Origin: Lysobacterales bacterium CG02_land_8_20_14_3_00_62_12
GTDB taxonomy: Bacteria; Pseudomonadota; Gammaproteobacteria; Xanthomonadales; Ahniellaceae
Assembly: GCA_002785585.1 (NCBI GenBank)
Contig: PEUI01000236.1
Coordinates: forward strand, 1 to 22,826
DNA: 22,826 nucleotides
Reading direction: 5' to 3'
The notes beneath the pieces are model-generated. The model had not been told where the DNA came from and did not search any database. It saw only the letters and a program-made list of their open reading frames with translations. The position numbers and the translations under genes are program-made. Below, one piece after another: positions 1 through 6,964 of this stretch (the stretch's first letter is position 1; every line of letters starts with the position of its first letter).

Positions 1-56
1 TTGCGCGACGCCTAAGGACCAGCAAGATGGGTAAGTTATTTCTGCGCGGCGCCTAA
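1..56. mobile_element. Right end of palindromic TAA-element, apparently nested copies, cut by window edge
   Basis: Positions 16-53 match the right end of the three elements found inside gabT, with one difference in the terminal repeat (GCGCGGCGCC here, GCGCGACGCC there), and are followed by TAA at 54-56. Positions 1-12 look like the right terminus of another copy (11 of 12 bases agree) and are followed by TAA at 13-15. The copy at 5723-5880 has a TAA at exactly this internal point, so I infer that a second element inserted into the internal TAA of an older copy. The left parts lie outside the window, so the nesting cannot be confirmed here. Confidence 0.75.
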
Positions 57-69
57 GGAGACGGGCACA

Positions 70-231
70 GTGGGAGCGCCGACAAGCGTCGCGATGCTCG
101 CAAGCTCGGCAATCGCGACGTCGGCAATTGCTCCTGCATCGCTCTCGGCCGCCGTTCCCGACGCGGCGCTACTTCGTCCATCCCTGGACTCGTAACTCCG
201 CCATCGATGGCGTCGCCAGCGGCGCTCCTGC
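70..231. repeat. Cluster of REP-like repeats
   Basis: Three related motifs of the form G(T/C)(G)GGAGC...CGACG or GCGACG are visible. One is on the plus strand at 70-94 (begins GTGGGAGCGCC, ends TCGCGA). Two are on the minus strand at about 113-137 (begins GCAGGAGCAATTGCC) and 209-231 (begins GCAGGAGCGCCGCTGG). A relative sits at 12490-12513. The motif resembles the REP repeats common between genes in Xanthomonadales and Pseudomonas. No gene is seen in the stretch 57-298. It holds these repeats and then the leader of the cyclophilin gene. Confidence 0.55.
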
Positions 232-298
232 CAAGTGCGCATGGCGATCCGCTGATCGCTGCATTAACATGCACGGTTCATAATCGCTGGAGAACGCA

Positions 299-814
299 AT
301 GACTGCCCCCAATCTGGTTGCCCACCTGGTCACCGCCCGCGGCTCGATTCGAATCAATCTGTTTGCCGAACAATGCCCGCTGACGGTGGCCAATTTCTGC
401 AATCTGGCGCGACGCAAATATTACGATGGCCTGACCTTTCACCGGGTCATTCCGGATTTCATGATCCAGGGTGGCTGTCCGCAGGGCAGCGGTCGGGGGG
501 GTCCTGGTTATCAGTTTGCCGACGAATGCAAGCCGATGCTGCGCCACGATGTTCCCGGTGTGTTGTCGATGGCCAATGCCGGCCCGGGCACCAACGGCAG
601 TCAGTTTTTCATCACCCACGTGGCGACTCCGTGGCTGGATGGCAAGCACACCGTTTTCGGCAAAGTGCAGGGCGCGGAAGACCTGGCCGTGGTCAACGCG
701 GTGGCCGGCGGTGATCGCATCGATTGCATCACCATTGAAGGCGATACCAACCATCTGTTTGCCGAGCAACAAAGCCAGATCGAGCAGTGGAACCGGGTGC
801 TCGACGCGCGCTGA
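299..814 (+). CDS. Peptidyl-prolyl cis-trans isomerase, cyclophilin type
   Basis: Product of 171 residues, a single cyclophilin domain, probably cytoplasmic because no signal peptide is visible. It would catalyse cis-trans isomerisation of X-Pro bonds during folding. Visible family signatures are FHRVIPDFMIQGG (catalytic Arg49, then Phe54, Met55, Gln57), SMANAGPGTNGSQFFIT, and TPWLDGKHTVFGKV, which keeps the Trp and His of the proline-binding pocket. The sequence is nearer to the WLDGKH cyclophilins (human CypA-like) than to E. coli PpiB, so I give no symbol. The ATG at 299 has GGAG six bases upstream. About 20 residues at the C-terminus follow the domain and look helical and charged. It appears to be a single-gene unit downstream of the REP cluster. 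Confidence 0.93.
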   Translation: MTAPNLVAHLVTARGSIRINLFAEQCPLTVANFCNLARRKYYDGLTFHRVIPDFMIQGGCPQGSGRGGPGYQFADECKPMLRHDVPGVLSMANAGPGTNGSQFFITHVATPWLDGKHTVFGKVQGAEDLAVVNAVAGGDRIDCITIEGDTNHLFAEQQSQIEQWNRVLDAR

Positions 815-923
815 TCGGCTTGCGCTTACAGCCACGAGCGCGGCTGGTCGCATGTTATGATTCTGCGGCTGGACCGCGCCCGCGCTGCCGTGTCGGGCGT
901 CCCCATTGACTCGGAGTCTGTTG

Positions 924-2123
924 ATGCCCAAGCTCGCCGAACGCATGCGCCGCGCCAAACCCAGCGCGATCATGGTGATTGCCGAAAAAGCCAAACGTCT
1001 CAAGGCCGAAGGCCGCGACATCATCAGTTTTTCGATCGGCGTGCCCAACTTTTTGCCGGGTGACCATGTCTACGCCGCCGCCAGTGCGGCGCTTAAGCAC
1101 GATAGTGGTCAATACGGCAGCAATCGTGGCGCCGACGCGCTGCTGGATGCGTTTCTCGAACACCTGCGGGCGATCGGCCTCGACGGTTACACGCGCAATC
1201 ACTGTGCCACCGGTATCGGCGCCAAGCAGGTGCTGTACAACTTGTACGAAGCGCTGCTCAATGAAGGCGACAGCATCGTCTTCCCGACCCCGTATTGGAC
1301 CAGTTATCTCGACATCGCCGAGATCGTTGGCGCGCGTGTGCAGTTGCTGCCCTGTGGCCCGGAACAAAACTACAAACTGTTGCCGGCGCAGTTGGATGCG
1401 GCGTTGGCCAGCAAGCCGCGGGTGTTTTTGTTCAACAATCCATCGAACCCAACCGGCATGGTCTATTCCCAGACCGAAATTGCCGCGCTTGCCGACGTTC
1501 TGCTCGGCCATCCGGAAACCTGGATCATCACCGACGATATTTACAATCGGATGGTGTTTGACGGCGTCGGTTACCACAACTTTGTGCAGATTCACCCGCC
1601 ATTGCGCGAGCGCGTGATCTTCATGGATTCCTTGTCCAAGACCTACGGCATGCCGGGTTGGCGCGTTGGCTTCATGGCCGGGCCGGAAATCGTTGCCAAG
1701 GCGCTGACCACGCTCAATTCCAACCACATCACCAATCTCCCGGAAGTCACTACCGCGGCTGCGATTGCGGCGCTCTCCGGGCCGCAGGATGTGCCGCTGG
1801 CGCGCTGTGCCGAGTTTCAGCAAAAGCGCGATCTGGTGCTGGCGGCATTGAACGCCATTCCGGGGGTCGTTTGCCCGCGGCCGCAGGGTGCGTTTTACGT
1901 GTTCCCGGATATTTCTTTGGCGTTCGGCAAGTCCCACAACGGCCAGCGCATCGACTCCGATGTGGATTTGTGCGCGGCCCTGCTGGAAGCCAAGGGCGTC
2001 GCCTGCGTGCCGGGATCGGCGTTCGGTGAGCCGCGCGCCTTGCGCATCAGCTACACCTGTCCAACCCCACAACTGGCGCCGGGCATGCAACGCATTCAGC
2101 AGTTTTTTGCGGAACTGGTTTAG
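924..2123 (+). CDS. Pyridoxal-phosphate aminotransferase, class I/II (AspC-like)
   Basis: Product of 399 residues, the normal length for fold-type I aminotransferases of the aspartate aminotransferase I-beta group. Visible motifs are NNPSNPTG at about 171-178, TDDIYNRM at about 203-210 (cofactor-ring Asp and Tyr), and SLSKTYGMPGWRVGF with the Schiff-base lysine near 239. LRISY near the C-terminus carries the carboxylate-binding arginine. The likely reaction is transfer of an amino group between an amino acid and 2-oxoglutarate. Aspartate is the default guess, but the amino donor cannot be read from sequence. I chose the ATG at 924 (GGAG eight bases upstream) over an in-frame TTG at 906. Malate dehydrogenase follows 91 bases later on the same strand. 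The two together could link aspartate, oxaloacetate and malate. Confidence 0.9.
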   Translation: MPKLAERMRRAKPSAIMVIAEKAKRLKAEGRDIISFSIGVPNFLPGDHVYAAASAALKHDSGQYGSNRGADALLDAFLEHLRAIGLDGYTRNHCATGIGAKQVLYNLYEALLNEGDSIVFPTPYWTSYLDIAEIVGARVQLLPCGPEQNYKLLPAQLDAALASKPRVFLFNNPSNPTGMVYSQTEIAALADVLLGHPETWIITDDIYNRMVFDGVGYHNFVQIHPPLRERVIFMDSLSKTYGMPGWRVGFMAGPEIVAKALTTLNSNHITNLPEVTTAAAIAALSGPQDVPLARCAEFQQKRDLVLAALNAIPGVVCPRPQGAFYVFPDISLAFGKSHNGQRIDSDVDLCAALLEAKGVACVPGSAFGEPRALRISYTCPTPQLAPGMQRIQQFFAELV

Positions 2124-2214
2124 AGGGCATCTCGACCGACGCTGACCAACCGCTGGCGTCCAAGGCCTGAGACCGTATTTGCACTTGTCTGAAACCACCA
2201 GAGGATTGAACATC

Positions 2215-3207
2215 ATGAACATGAAGCCCGCCGTTCGCGTTGCCATCACCGGCGCTGCCGGTCAGATCGGCTATTCACTGCTGTACCGCATCGCTGCTGG
2301 CGAGATGCTCGGCAAAGACACGCCGGTGATCTTGCAGTTGCTGGAATTGCCGATGGAAAAAGCCCAGGCGGCGCTCAAGGGCGTGATGATGGAACTGGAA
2401 GATTGTGCGTTTCCGCTGCTGGCGGGCATGATCGGCACCGATGATGCGCAGGTCGCGTTCCAAGACGCCGATATCGCCATGCTGGTCGGCGCCAGGCCCC
2501 GCGGCCCGGGCATGGAGCGCAAAGACTTGCTGCTGGAAAACGCCAAGATCTTTACCGCGCAGGGCGCCGCCCTCAACGCCGTCGCCAAGCGCGATGTCAA
2601 AGTGTTGGTGGTCGGCAATCCGGCCAACACCAATGCCTACATTGCGATGAAGTCAGCGCCGGATTTGCCCAATGCCAACTTCACCGCGATGCTGCGCCTC
2701 GACCACAATCGCGCATTGAGCCAGCTCGCGCAAAAAACCGGAAAAGCGGTGGGGGACATTCGCAAACTGATCGTCTGGGGCAACCACAGCACCACCATGT
2801 ATCCGGACTATCGCTACGCCACCATCAACGGGGCGTCGGTCAAAGATTTGATCAACGACGAGCGCTGGAATCGCGAGACCTTCATCCCCAAAGTCGGCAA
2901 GCGTGGCGCGGCGATCATCGAAGCGCGCGGCCTGTCATCGGCGGCCTCGGCGGCCAACGCCGCGATCGATCACATCCACGATTGGGTGCTCGGCAGCGCC
3001 GGCGAATGGGTGACCATGGGGATTCCCTCGGACGGCGGCTACGCGATTGCCGAAGGCCTGATCTACGGTTGCCCGGTGATCTGCAAAGACGGCCAATATC
3101 AGCGCGTCGCCGGTCTTGCCATCGACGACTACAGCCGCAGCATGATGGACAAAACGCTGGCCGAACTGGTCGAAGAACGTGCCGGTGTCGCGCACTTGCT
3201 TGGCTGA
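2215..3207 (+). CDS. mdh: Malate dehydrogenase
   Basis: Product of 330 residues, the length of the cytosolic-type (Thermus/Xanthomonas-like) malate dehydrogenases rather than the 312-residue E. coli type. It interconverts malate and oxaloacetate with NAD in the TCA cycle. Visible are the Rossmann loop AITGAAGQIGYSLLYRIA near the N-terminus, GARPRGPGMERKDLL (mobile substrate loop with arginines), VVGNPANTNAYIA, RLDHNRALSQLA, and IWGNHSTTMYPD with the catalytic histidine. The start is the ATG at 2215 with GAGGA nine bases upstream. A second ATG lies two codons further on. The open frame extends upstream to a TTG at 2179 that has no ribosome site. No clear terminator follows: 3208-3356 is GC-rich and shows no gene I recognise. 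Confidence 0.95.
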   Translation: MNMKPAVRVAITGAAGQIGYSLLYRIAAGEMLGKDTPVILQLLELPMEKAQAALKGVMMELEDCAFPLLAGMIGTDDAQVAFQDADIAMLVGARPRGPGMERKDLLLENAKIFTAQGAALNAVAKRDVKVLVVGNPANTNAYIAMKSAPDLPNANFTAMLRLDHNRALSQLAQKTGKAVGDIRKLIVWGNHSTTMYPDYRYATINGASVKDLINDERWNRETFIPKVGKRGAAIIEARGLSSAASAANAAIDHIHDWVLGSAGEWVTMGIPSDGGYAIAEGLIYGCPVICKDGQYQRVAGLAIDDYSRSMMDKTLAELVEERAGVAHLLG

Positions 3208-3356
3208 TATTGAAGTGCTGCGGTGACGGAGACGGGCGGCGGCTGGTCGTCGATCCAGAGTGCAGCAGGCGGATCGCAGCGGACCGCATCCGTGGCGTTT
3301 ACCGGTCTTGCGCCAACGTCGCGGCGCGCCGCCGGTGGCTGCCGCAGACGCCTCGC

Positions 3357-3668
3357 ATGAGCCGCCTTCGACCCGCCCCGCCAGCCGCCGCCGTACACTG
3401 CCAGTCCTGCGCTGCGGTGTGCTGCCGAATGACCGTGCTGCTGATGCCGGGGGATCGACCGCCGGCCCGCTACCTCGCCGAAGACGAACATGGCCTCTCG
3501 GTCATGGCCAAGGGCGATGATGGCTGGTGCGCCGCGCTCGATCCGTTGCGCATGTGTTGTTCGATCTATCCGCTGCGACCGTCGATCTGCCGCGAGTTTG
3601 CCATGGGCGGCGACGACTGCCGCGCCGAACGCGCCGCCTTTGGCGCTGACCCCGCCACCGGCGCGTGA
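3357..3668 (+). CDS. YkgJ-family cysteine-cluster protein
   Basis: Product of about 103 residues with the spaced cysteines of the YkgJ family (putative zinc or iron-sulfur binding). The pattern is HCQSCAAVCCRMTV near the N-terminus, then DDGWCAALD, MCCSIYPLRPSICREF and GDDCRAE. The biochemical role of the family is unknown. The ATG at 3357 is the first one that keeps the whole cysteine pattern, but it has no good ribosome-binding site. The frame stays open far upstream, so a start elsewhere between 3208 and 3357 is possible. The stop is three bases before the next gene, so the two are probably co-transcribed. Confidence 0.75.
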   Translation: MSRLRPAPPAAAVHCQSCAAVCCRMTVLLMPGDRPPARYLAEDEHGLSVMAKGDDGWCAALDPLRMCCSIYPLRPSICREFAMGGDDCRAERAAFGADPATGA

Positions 3669-3671
3669 GCG

Positions 3672-3950
3672 ATGCCGTGGTTTGTCTATCTGCTGGAATG
3701 CCGTGACGGCAGCATTTACACCGGCATCACCGTGGATCTGGCGCGACGCTTTGCACAACACGCTGCCGGTGTCGGCGCGCGCTACACCCGAGCGCACCCA
3801 CCCAGTCGTTATCTGGTGGCGATCGAACACCCGGATCGCGCCAGCGCCAGCCGTGCCGAACACGCGATCAAGCGTCTCAGCCGGGAACGCAAATTGGCGT
3901 TGATTGCCCAGCCACCGCCAGCGGAAACGCTGGCCACTGGAACGCCTTAA
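3672..3950 (+). CDS. Small GIY-YIG domain protein (UPF0213/YhbQ-like)
   Basis: Product of 92 residues, the whole of which is one GIY-YIG nuclease-type domain. VYLLECRDGSIYTGIT at about 5-20 holds the two conserved tyrosines, LARRFAQH has the conserved arginine, and RAEHAIKRLSRERK in the second half carries the conserved glutamate helix. Relatives of this length (the YhbQ group) have been linked to DNA nicking or repair, but their role is not settled. It starts three bases after the YkgJ-like gene and is probably translated from the same message. Its stop lies one base from the end of the convergent membrane-protein gene. Confidence 0.85.
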   Translation: MPWFVYLLECRDGSIYTGITVDLARRFAQHAAGVGARYTRAHPPSRYLVAIEHPDRASASRAEHAIKRLSRERKLALIAQPPPAETLATGTP

Positions 3951-3951
3951 A

Positions 3952-4578
3952 TCAGCGGCATGGGCGGTCGCGCTTCAGCCAGTTCAGCAGGTGGTTGCAG
4001 GCGTAGGCGAAGAAAAATGCCGCCACCACGTCCACCGTGTAGTGAACATGCTGTGCCAACAGCGCGATGGCGACCAGCACGGTGACCAGCAGGAACCCGG
4101 TTCTGGCGTTCTTGCTTTCGGCACTCAGGAACAGAATGAACATGGTCGCGGTGTGGCCGGAAAAAAACAGGTCGCGAGTCGGCGTTCGGGCACCGGCAAA
4201 AAACTCGACGATTGGATCGCGCAGGATGATCATCTGCGCCGGTGGGTCCAGCGGCAGCAGATACATCACCACCATGCGCGACACCAGCACCACAGTGTAG
4301 AGCTGCAGCGTGAACACCAGTTTTCCAGGGGTTGCGGACAACAGCACCAAGGCGGTAATCAGCGAGCCGTAGAGCAGCGGAAAGATCAACCAGGTTAACT
4401 CGATGGGCGCGAACAGTCGCAACACCGGGTCATTCAGCAGCGCCCCGGGCCGGTTCTCCACAAAACCGAGAAACTGGCTAAAACCCGCCAACACGATGCC
4501 GAGCAGAGCGACGGAAATCAGTGACTCATAACAGTTTTTTCGGTCCGCAAGGTAAGCAATCCAACGGTGGTTCGACAT
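3952..4578 (-). CDS. Membrane protein, PAP2/sphingomyelin-synthase-like
   Basis: Product of 208 residues with about five to six hydrophobic segments (roughly 20-40, 61-80, 88-108, 140-152, 161-176, 184-198). Two motifs stand out: LFFSGHTATMF with His142 and HVHYTVDVVAA with His179 and Asp183. This His-His-Asp arrangement is that of the PAP2-C / sphingomyelin synthase-related family, whose members hydrolyse or transfer lipid head-group phosphates at the membrane surface. The first motif of classical PAP2 enzymes (KX6RP) is not evident. The actual substrate is unknown. Start is the ATG at 4578 with only a weak ribosome site. It is transcribed towards the GIY-YIG gene. Confidence 0.75.
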   Translation of the reverse strand: MSNHRWIAYLADRKNCYESLISVALLGIVLAGFSQFLGFVENRPGALLNDPVLRLFAPIELTWLIFPLLYGSLITALVLLSATPGKLVFTLQLYTVVLVSRMVVMYLLPLDPPAQMIILRDPIVEFFAGARTPTRDLFFSGHTATMFILFLSAESKNARTGFLLVTVLVAIALLAQHVHYTVDVVAAFFFAYACNHLLNWLKRDRPCR

Positions 4579-4720
4579 GGGCTATTTTCAACTTTGATCG
4601 GTAAGCGCAAGGGCGTCGCGGATTTTTCTGGGGTGACTTGGCACCCGCAAGTTTGCCGGTAGCCCGGCGCCGGAGCAAGGCCAAAGCGCTGACGCGCCGA
4701 GCCGCGGCTGGCCAGCACGC

Positions 4721-4737
4721 TGATCGGCGGCCGATCA
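4721..4737. other. Perfect GC-rich palindrome downstream of gabT
   Basis: TGATCGGCGGCCGATCA can form a 7-bp stem with a 3-base loop. It lies about 30 bases beyond the gabT stop, with a related copy GGCCGATCC next to it at about 4752-4760. No T-run follows on either strand, so it is only a weak terminator candidate. The rest of 4579-4769 shows nothing recognisable. Confidence 0.3.
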
Positions 4738-4924
4738 CCCGCGCCGATGGCGGCCGATCCAGCGACCGCTTAACCCCGTACCTCGCGGAGCGCTTGCGCC
4801 AACAGGGCCAGGCCTTCTTCGAATACGGCGTCTTCCACGGTCAGCGGCACCAGCACGCGGATGGTGTTGGCGTAAACCCCGCAAGACAACAGAATCAGGC
4901 CGAGTTCCGCCGCGCGGCTGGTAA

Positions 4925-5081
4925 GGCGTCGCGCAGAAATAACTTGCGCAGATTGCGCAGGACTTTCGTTCGCCTGCAAGGCGCACAAAGTGGAGCATAG
5001 TCGGACTATGTGACGCTTTGTGCAACGACGCAGGCGGGCGAAAGAACCAGCAAGATGGGTAAGTTATTTCTGCGCGACGCC
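4925..5081. mobile_element. Palindromic TAA-element, copy A (157 bp)
   Basis: A near-complete palindrome. The two ends are perfect inverted repeats of 21 bases (GGCGTCGCGCAGAAATAACTT and its complement), and the inner arms also pair imperfectly (CTTTCG...CGCCTGC, GCACAAAG, CATAGTC around the centre at about 5003). TAA flanks it on both sides (4922-4924 and 5082-5084). Taking out the element and one TAA restores the gabT codons for KALTSRAAEL, so TAA is a 3-base target duplication. It encodes no transposase and would need one acting from elsewhere, like a MITE. Confidence 0.88.
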
Positions 5082-5084
5082 TAA

Positions 5085-5722
5085 GGGCTTTGGCGGCGTC
5101 GGCATCGGCTTGGTTAGCGCTGCCGGGCACGATCAGCTCGAACGCGCTCATGCCGCCCAGCCCACGAATCTCACCAATACCCAGTTGCGGTTGGGTTTTC
5201 AGCTCGCCAATCGCCGCGCGCAGTCGGGCGCCGAGGTGATCGGAGCGTTCCAGCAGATGCTCGGTTTCGATCACCTGGAACACCGCCAGGGCGGCCGCGC
5301 AGGCCACCGGATTGCCGCTGTAAGGCGTTGCGCAGAAATAACTTGCGCAGATTGCGCCGGACTTTCGTTCGCCTGCAAGGCGCACAAAGTGGAGCATAGT
5401 CGGACTATGTGACGCTTTGTGCAACGACGCAGGCGGGCGAAAGAACCAGCAAGATGGGTAAGTTATTTCTGCGCGACGCCTAAGGGCTTTGGCGGCGTCG
5501 GCATCGGCTTGGTTAGCGCTGCCGGGCACGATCAGCTCGAACGCGCTCATGCCGCCCAGCCCACGAATCTCACCAATACCCAGTTGCGGTTGGGTTTTCA
5601 GCTCGCCAATCGCCGCGCGCAGTCGGGCGCCGAGGTGATCGGAGCGTTCCAGCAGATGCTCGGTTTCGATCACCTGGAACACCGCCAGGGCGGCCGCGCA
5701 GGCCACCGGATTGCCGCTGTAA
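5085..5722. repeat. gabT: Tandem duplication of a gabT segment plus element (399 bp period)
   Basis: The segments 5085-5320 and 5484-5719 (236 bp) appear identical base for base and are separated by element copy B, giving a 399 bp period. The first lies between elements A and B, the second between B and C. Identity of the copies suggests the duplication is recent compared with the divergence between elements A and C. Confidence 0.93.
5324..5480. mobile_element. Palindromic TAA-element, copy B (157 bp), recombinant of A and C
   Basis: Same structure as copy A. Its left flank (GCCGCTG-TAA) is that of copy C and its right flank (TAA-GGGCTTTGG) that of copy A. Inside, bases 5329 (T) and 5358 (C) agree with C and not A. 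Base 5390 (T) and the GCGAAAGAACC stretch near 5437-5447 agree with A and not C. It is therefore a junction formed by crossover between C and A, not an independent insertion. Confidence 0.88.
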
Positions 5723-5880
5723 GGCGTTGCGCAGAAATAACTTGCGCAGATTGCGCCGGACTTTCGTTCGCCTGCAAGGCGCACAAAGGGGAGCATAGTC
5801 GGACTATGTGACGCTTTGTGCAACGACGCAGGCGGGCGATAAGGACCAGCAAGATGGGTAAGTTATTTCTGCGCGACGCC
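5723..5880. mobile_element. Palindromic TAA-element, copy C (158 bp)
   Basis: Same palindrome, with GGCGTTGCGCAG at its left end, G at 5789 where A and B have T, and GCGATAAGGACC (one base longer) near 5836-5847. TAA at 5720-5722 and 5881-5883 flanks it. Removing the element and one TAA joins the gabT codons GGLGGT and YSGN correctly. In the gabT direction the inserted end places TAG directly after codon 297. Confidence 0.88.
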
Positions 5881-6804
5881 TAAGTGCCGCCCAGACCACC
5901 AGCTGCGGGCGCATCCATGATCTCGGCGCGGCCGACGACACCGGCCAAGGGAAGCCCACCACCGATCGATTTGGCGACCGTAATCAGGTCGGCGCTGACT
6001 GCGTAATGTTCCATTGCAAACAGTTTTCCGGTGCGGGCAAAGCCGCTCTGTACTTCGTCGGCGATCAGCACGATGCCGTATTGATCGCAAATGCCGCGCA
6101 GCGCCGTCATCAATTCTGCTGGCGCCACGGTGAAGCCACCTTCGCCCTGCACCGGCTCGATCAGCAGGGCGGCGACCCGCGTCGGTTCAATGTCGTACTT
6201 GAACAGGTGGGCAATGTCGTCGAGCGTGTCGGCAACGCTGACGCCGTGGTACGGGTGCGGAAACCGCACGTGATAAATCTCGGCCGGAAACGGACCGAAG
6301 CCCATTTTGTACGGCGCTACCTTGCCGGTGAGCGCCATGCCCAGCAAGGTGCGGCCATGGAACCCGCCGCTGAACGCGATCACGCCGCTGCGCTGGGTAT
6401 AAGCGCGCGCGATCTTGACCGCGTTCTTCACCGCTTCGGCACCGGTACTGACCAATAGCGATTTGGCTGGCCCACGGATCGGCGCGCTGGCATTGAGCTT
6501 CTCCGCCAGCGCGATATAGGGCTCGTAGGGCATCACCTGAAAACAGCTATGGACGAAGGCCGCGAGTTGCCGCTCGATGGCGGCCATCACCTGGGGATGG
6601 CGATGGCCGGTGTTGAGCACGCCGATACCGCCGGCAAAATCGATATAGCGCTGACCATCAGCGTCCCAGATTTCGGCATTCTGCGCGCGCACCGCGTAGC
6701 GTTGGGTGGCCTGGCCGACGCCACGAGCGACAGCGATCTGGCGGCGTTCCTGCAACTGCTGGTTGCTACTCATCACGGTCTCCGTTGAAATTACTGATCG
6801 GAAG

Positions 6805-6822
6805 TGTTCAATATTTTCAACA
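6805..6822. promoter_or_regulatory. Possible operator between gabT and prpB
   Basis: TGTTCAATATTTTCAACA is an imperfect palindrome (7 of 9 half-site positions agree) in an AT-rich patch of an otherwise GC-rich divergent intergenic region (6774-6964). It lies about 30-50 bases upstream of the gabT start. Its size and symmetry suit a dimeric regulator, but it matches no operator I can name. Confidence 0.3.
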
Positions 6823-6964
6823 TGGACGCAACCATCCGCTGGACCAGTCGCGGTCGCGTCGGCGCGGTCGGTCGCTAGCGGTCGATCTCTCAGCCGAGCA
6901 GCACCGCGCCGGGCTTGGCCGCGCTCGCTTCCGCTAGAATGCGGGCTTTGATCAGGAGGAGTTA

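Larger units (their letters stand above)
4770..6773 (-). pseudogene. gabT: 4-aminobutyrate aminotransferase, broken by element insertions and a duplication
   Basis: The intact enzyme would move the amino group of GABA to 2-oxoglutarate. The gene starts at the ATG at 6773 (GGAG upstream). It encodes 297 good residues including IADEVQSGFARTG (Asp239) and VAKSIGGG (Lys268, the cofactor lysine), numbering that matches E. coli GabT. It then meets TAG at the edge of the element at 5723-5880. The next part (YSGNPVACAAALAV to DADAAKAL) is present twice, at 5484-5719 and 5085-5320. The end (TSRAAELGLILLSCG to ALREVRG) lies beyond a third element, at 4770-4921. Joining 6773-5881, 5719-5484, one TAA and 4921-4770 gives 1284 bases, exactly 427 codons plus stop. 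The C-terminal small domain is therefore lost from any real product, and activity is very unlikely. Confidence 0.93.

Noticed and set aside
855..2249. A 464-residue minus-strand open frame
   Set aside because: Antisense to the aminotransferase, which has all its family motifs. Long open antisense frames are normal in GC-rich DNA.
5020..5811. Two identical 130-residue plus-strand open frames
   Set aside because: They are the antisense of the duplicated gabT segment plus element ends. They repeat only because the DNA does.
4735..5823. A 362-residue open frame on the minus strand across the elements and both gabT segments
   Set aside because: It combines gabT pieces with translated element sequence and ends out of frame with the real gabT end. 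It is an accident of the element staying open in one frame, not a new protein.
4925..5880. CRISPR-like reading of the three spaced repeats
   Set aside because: The repeats are 157 bp palindromes and the two spacers are identical pieces of gabT, so this is an insertion plus duplication and not a CRISPR array.
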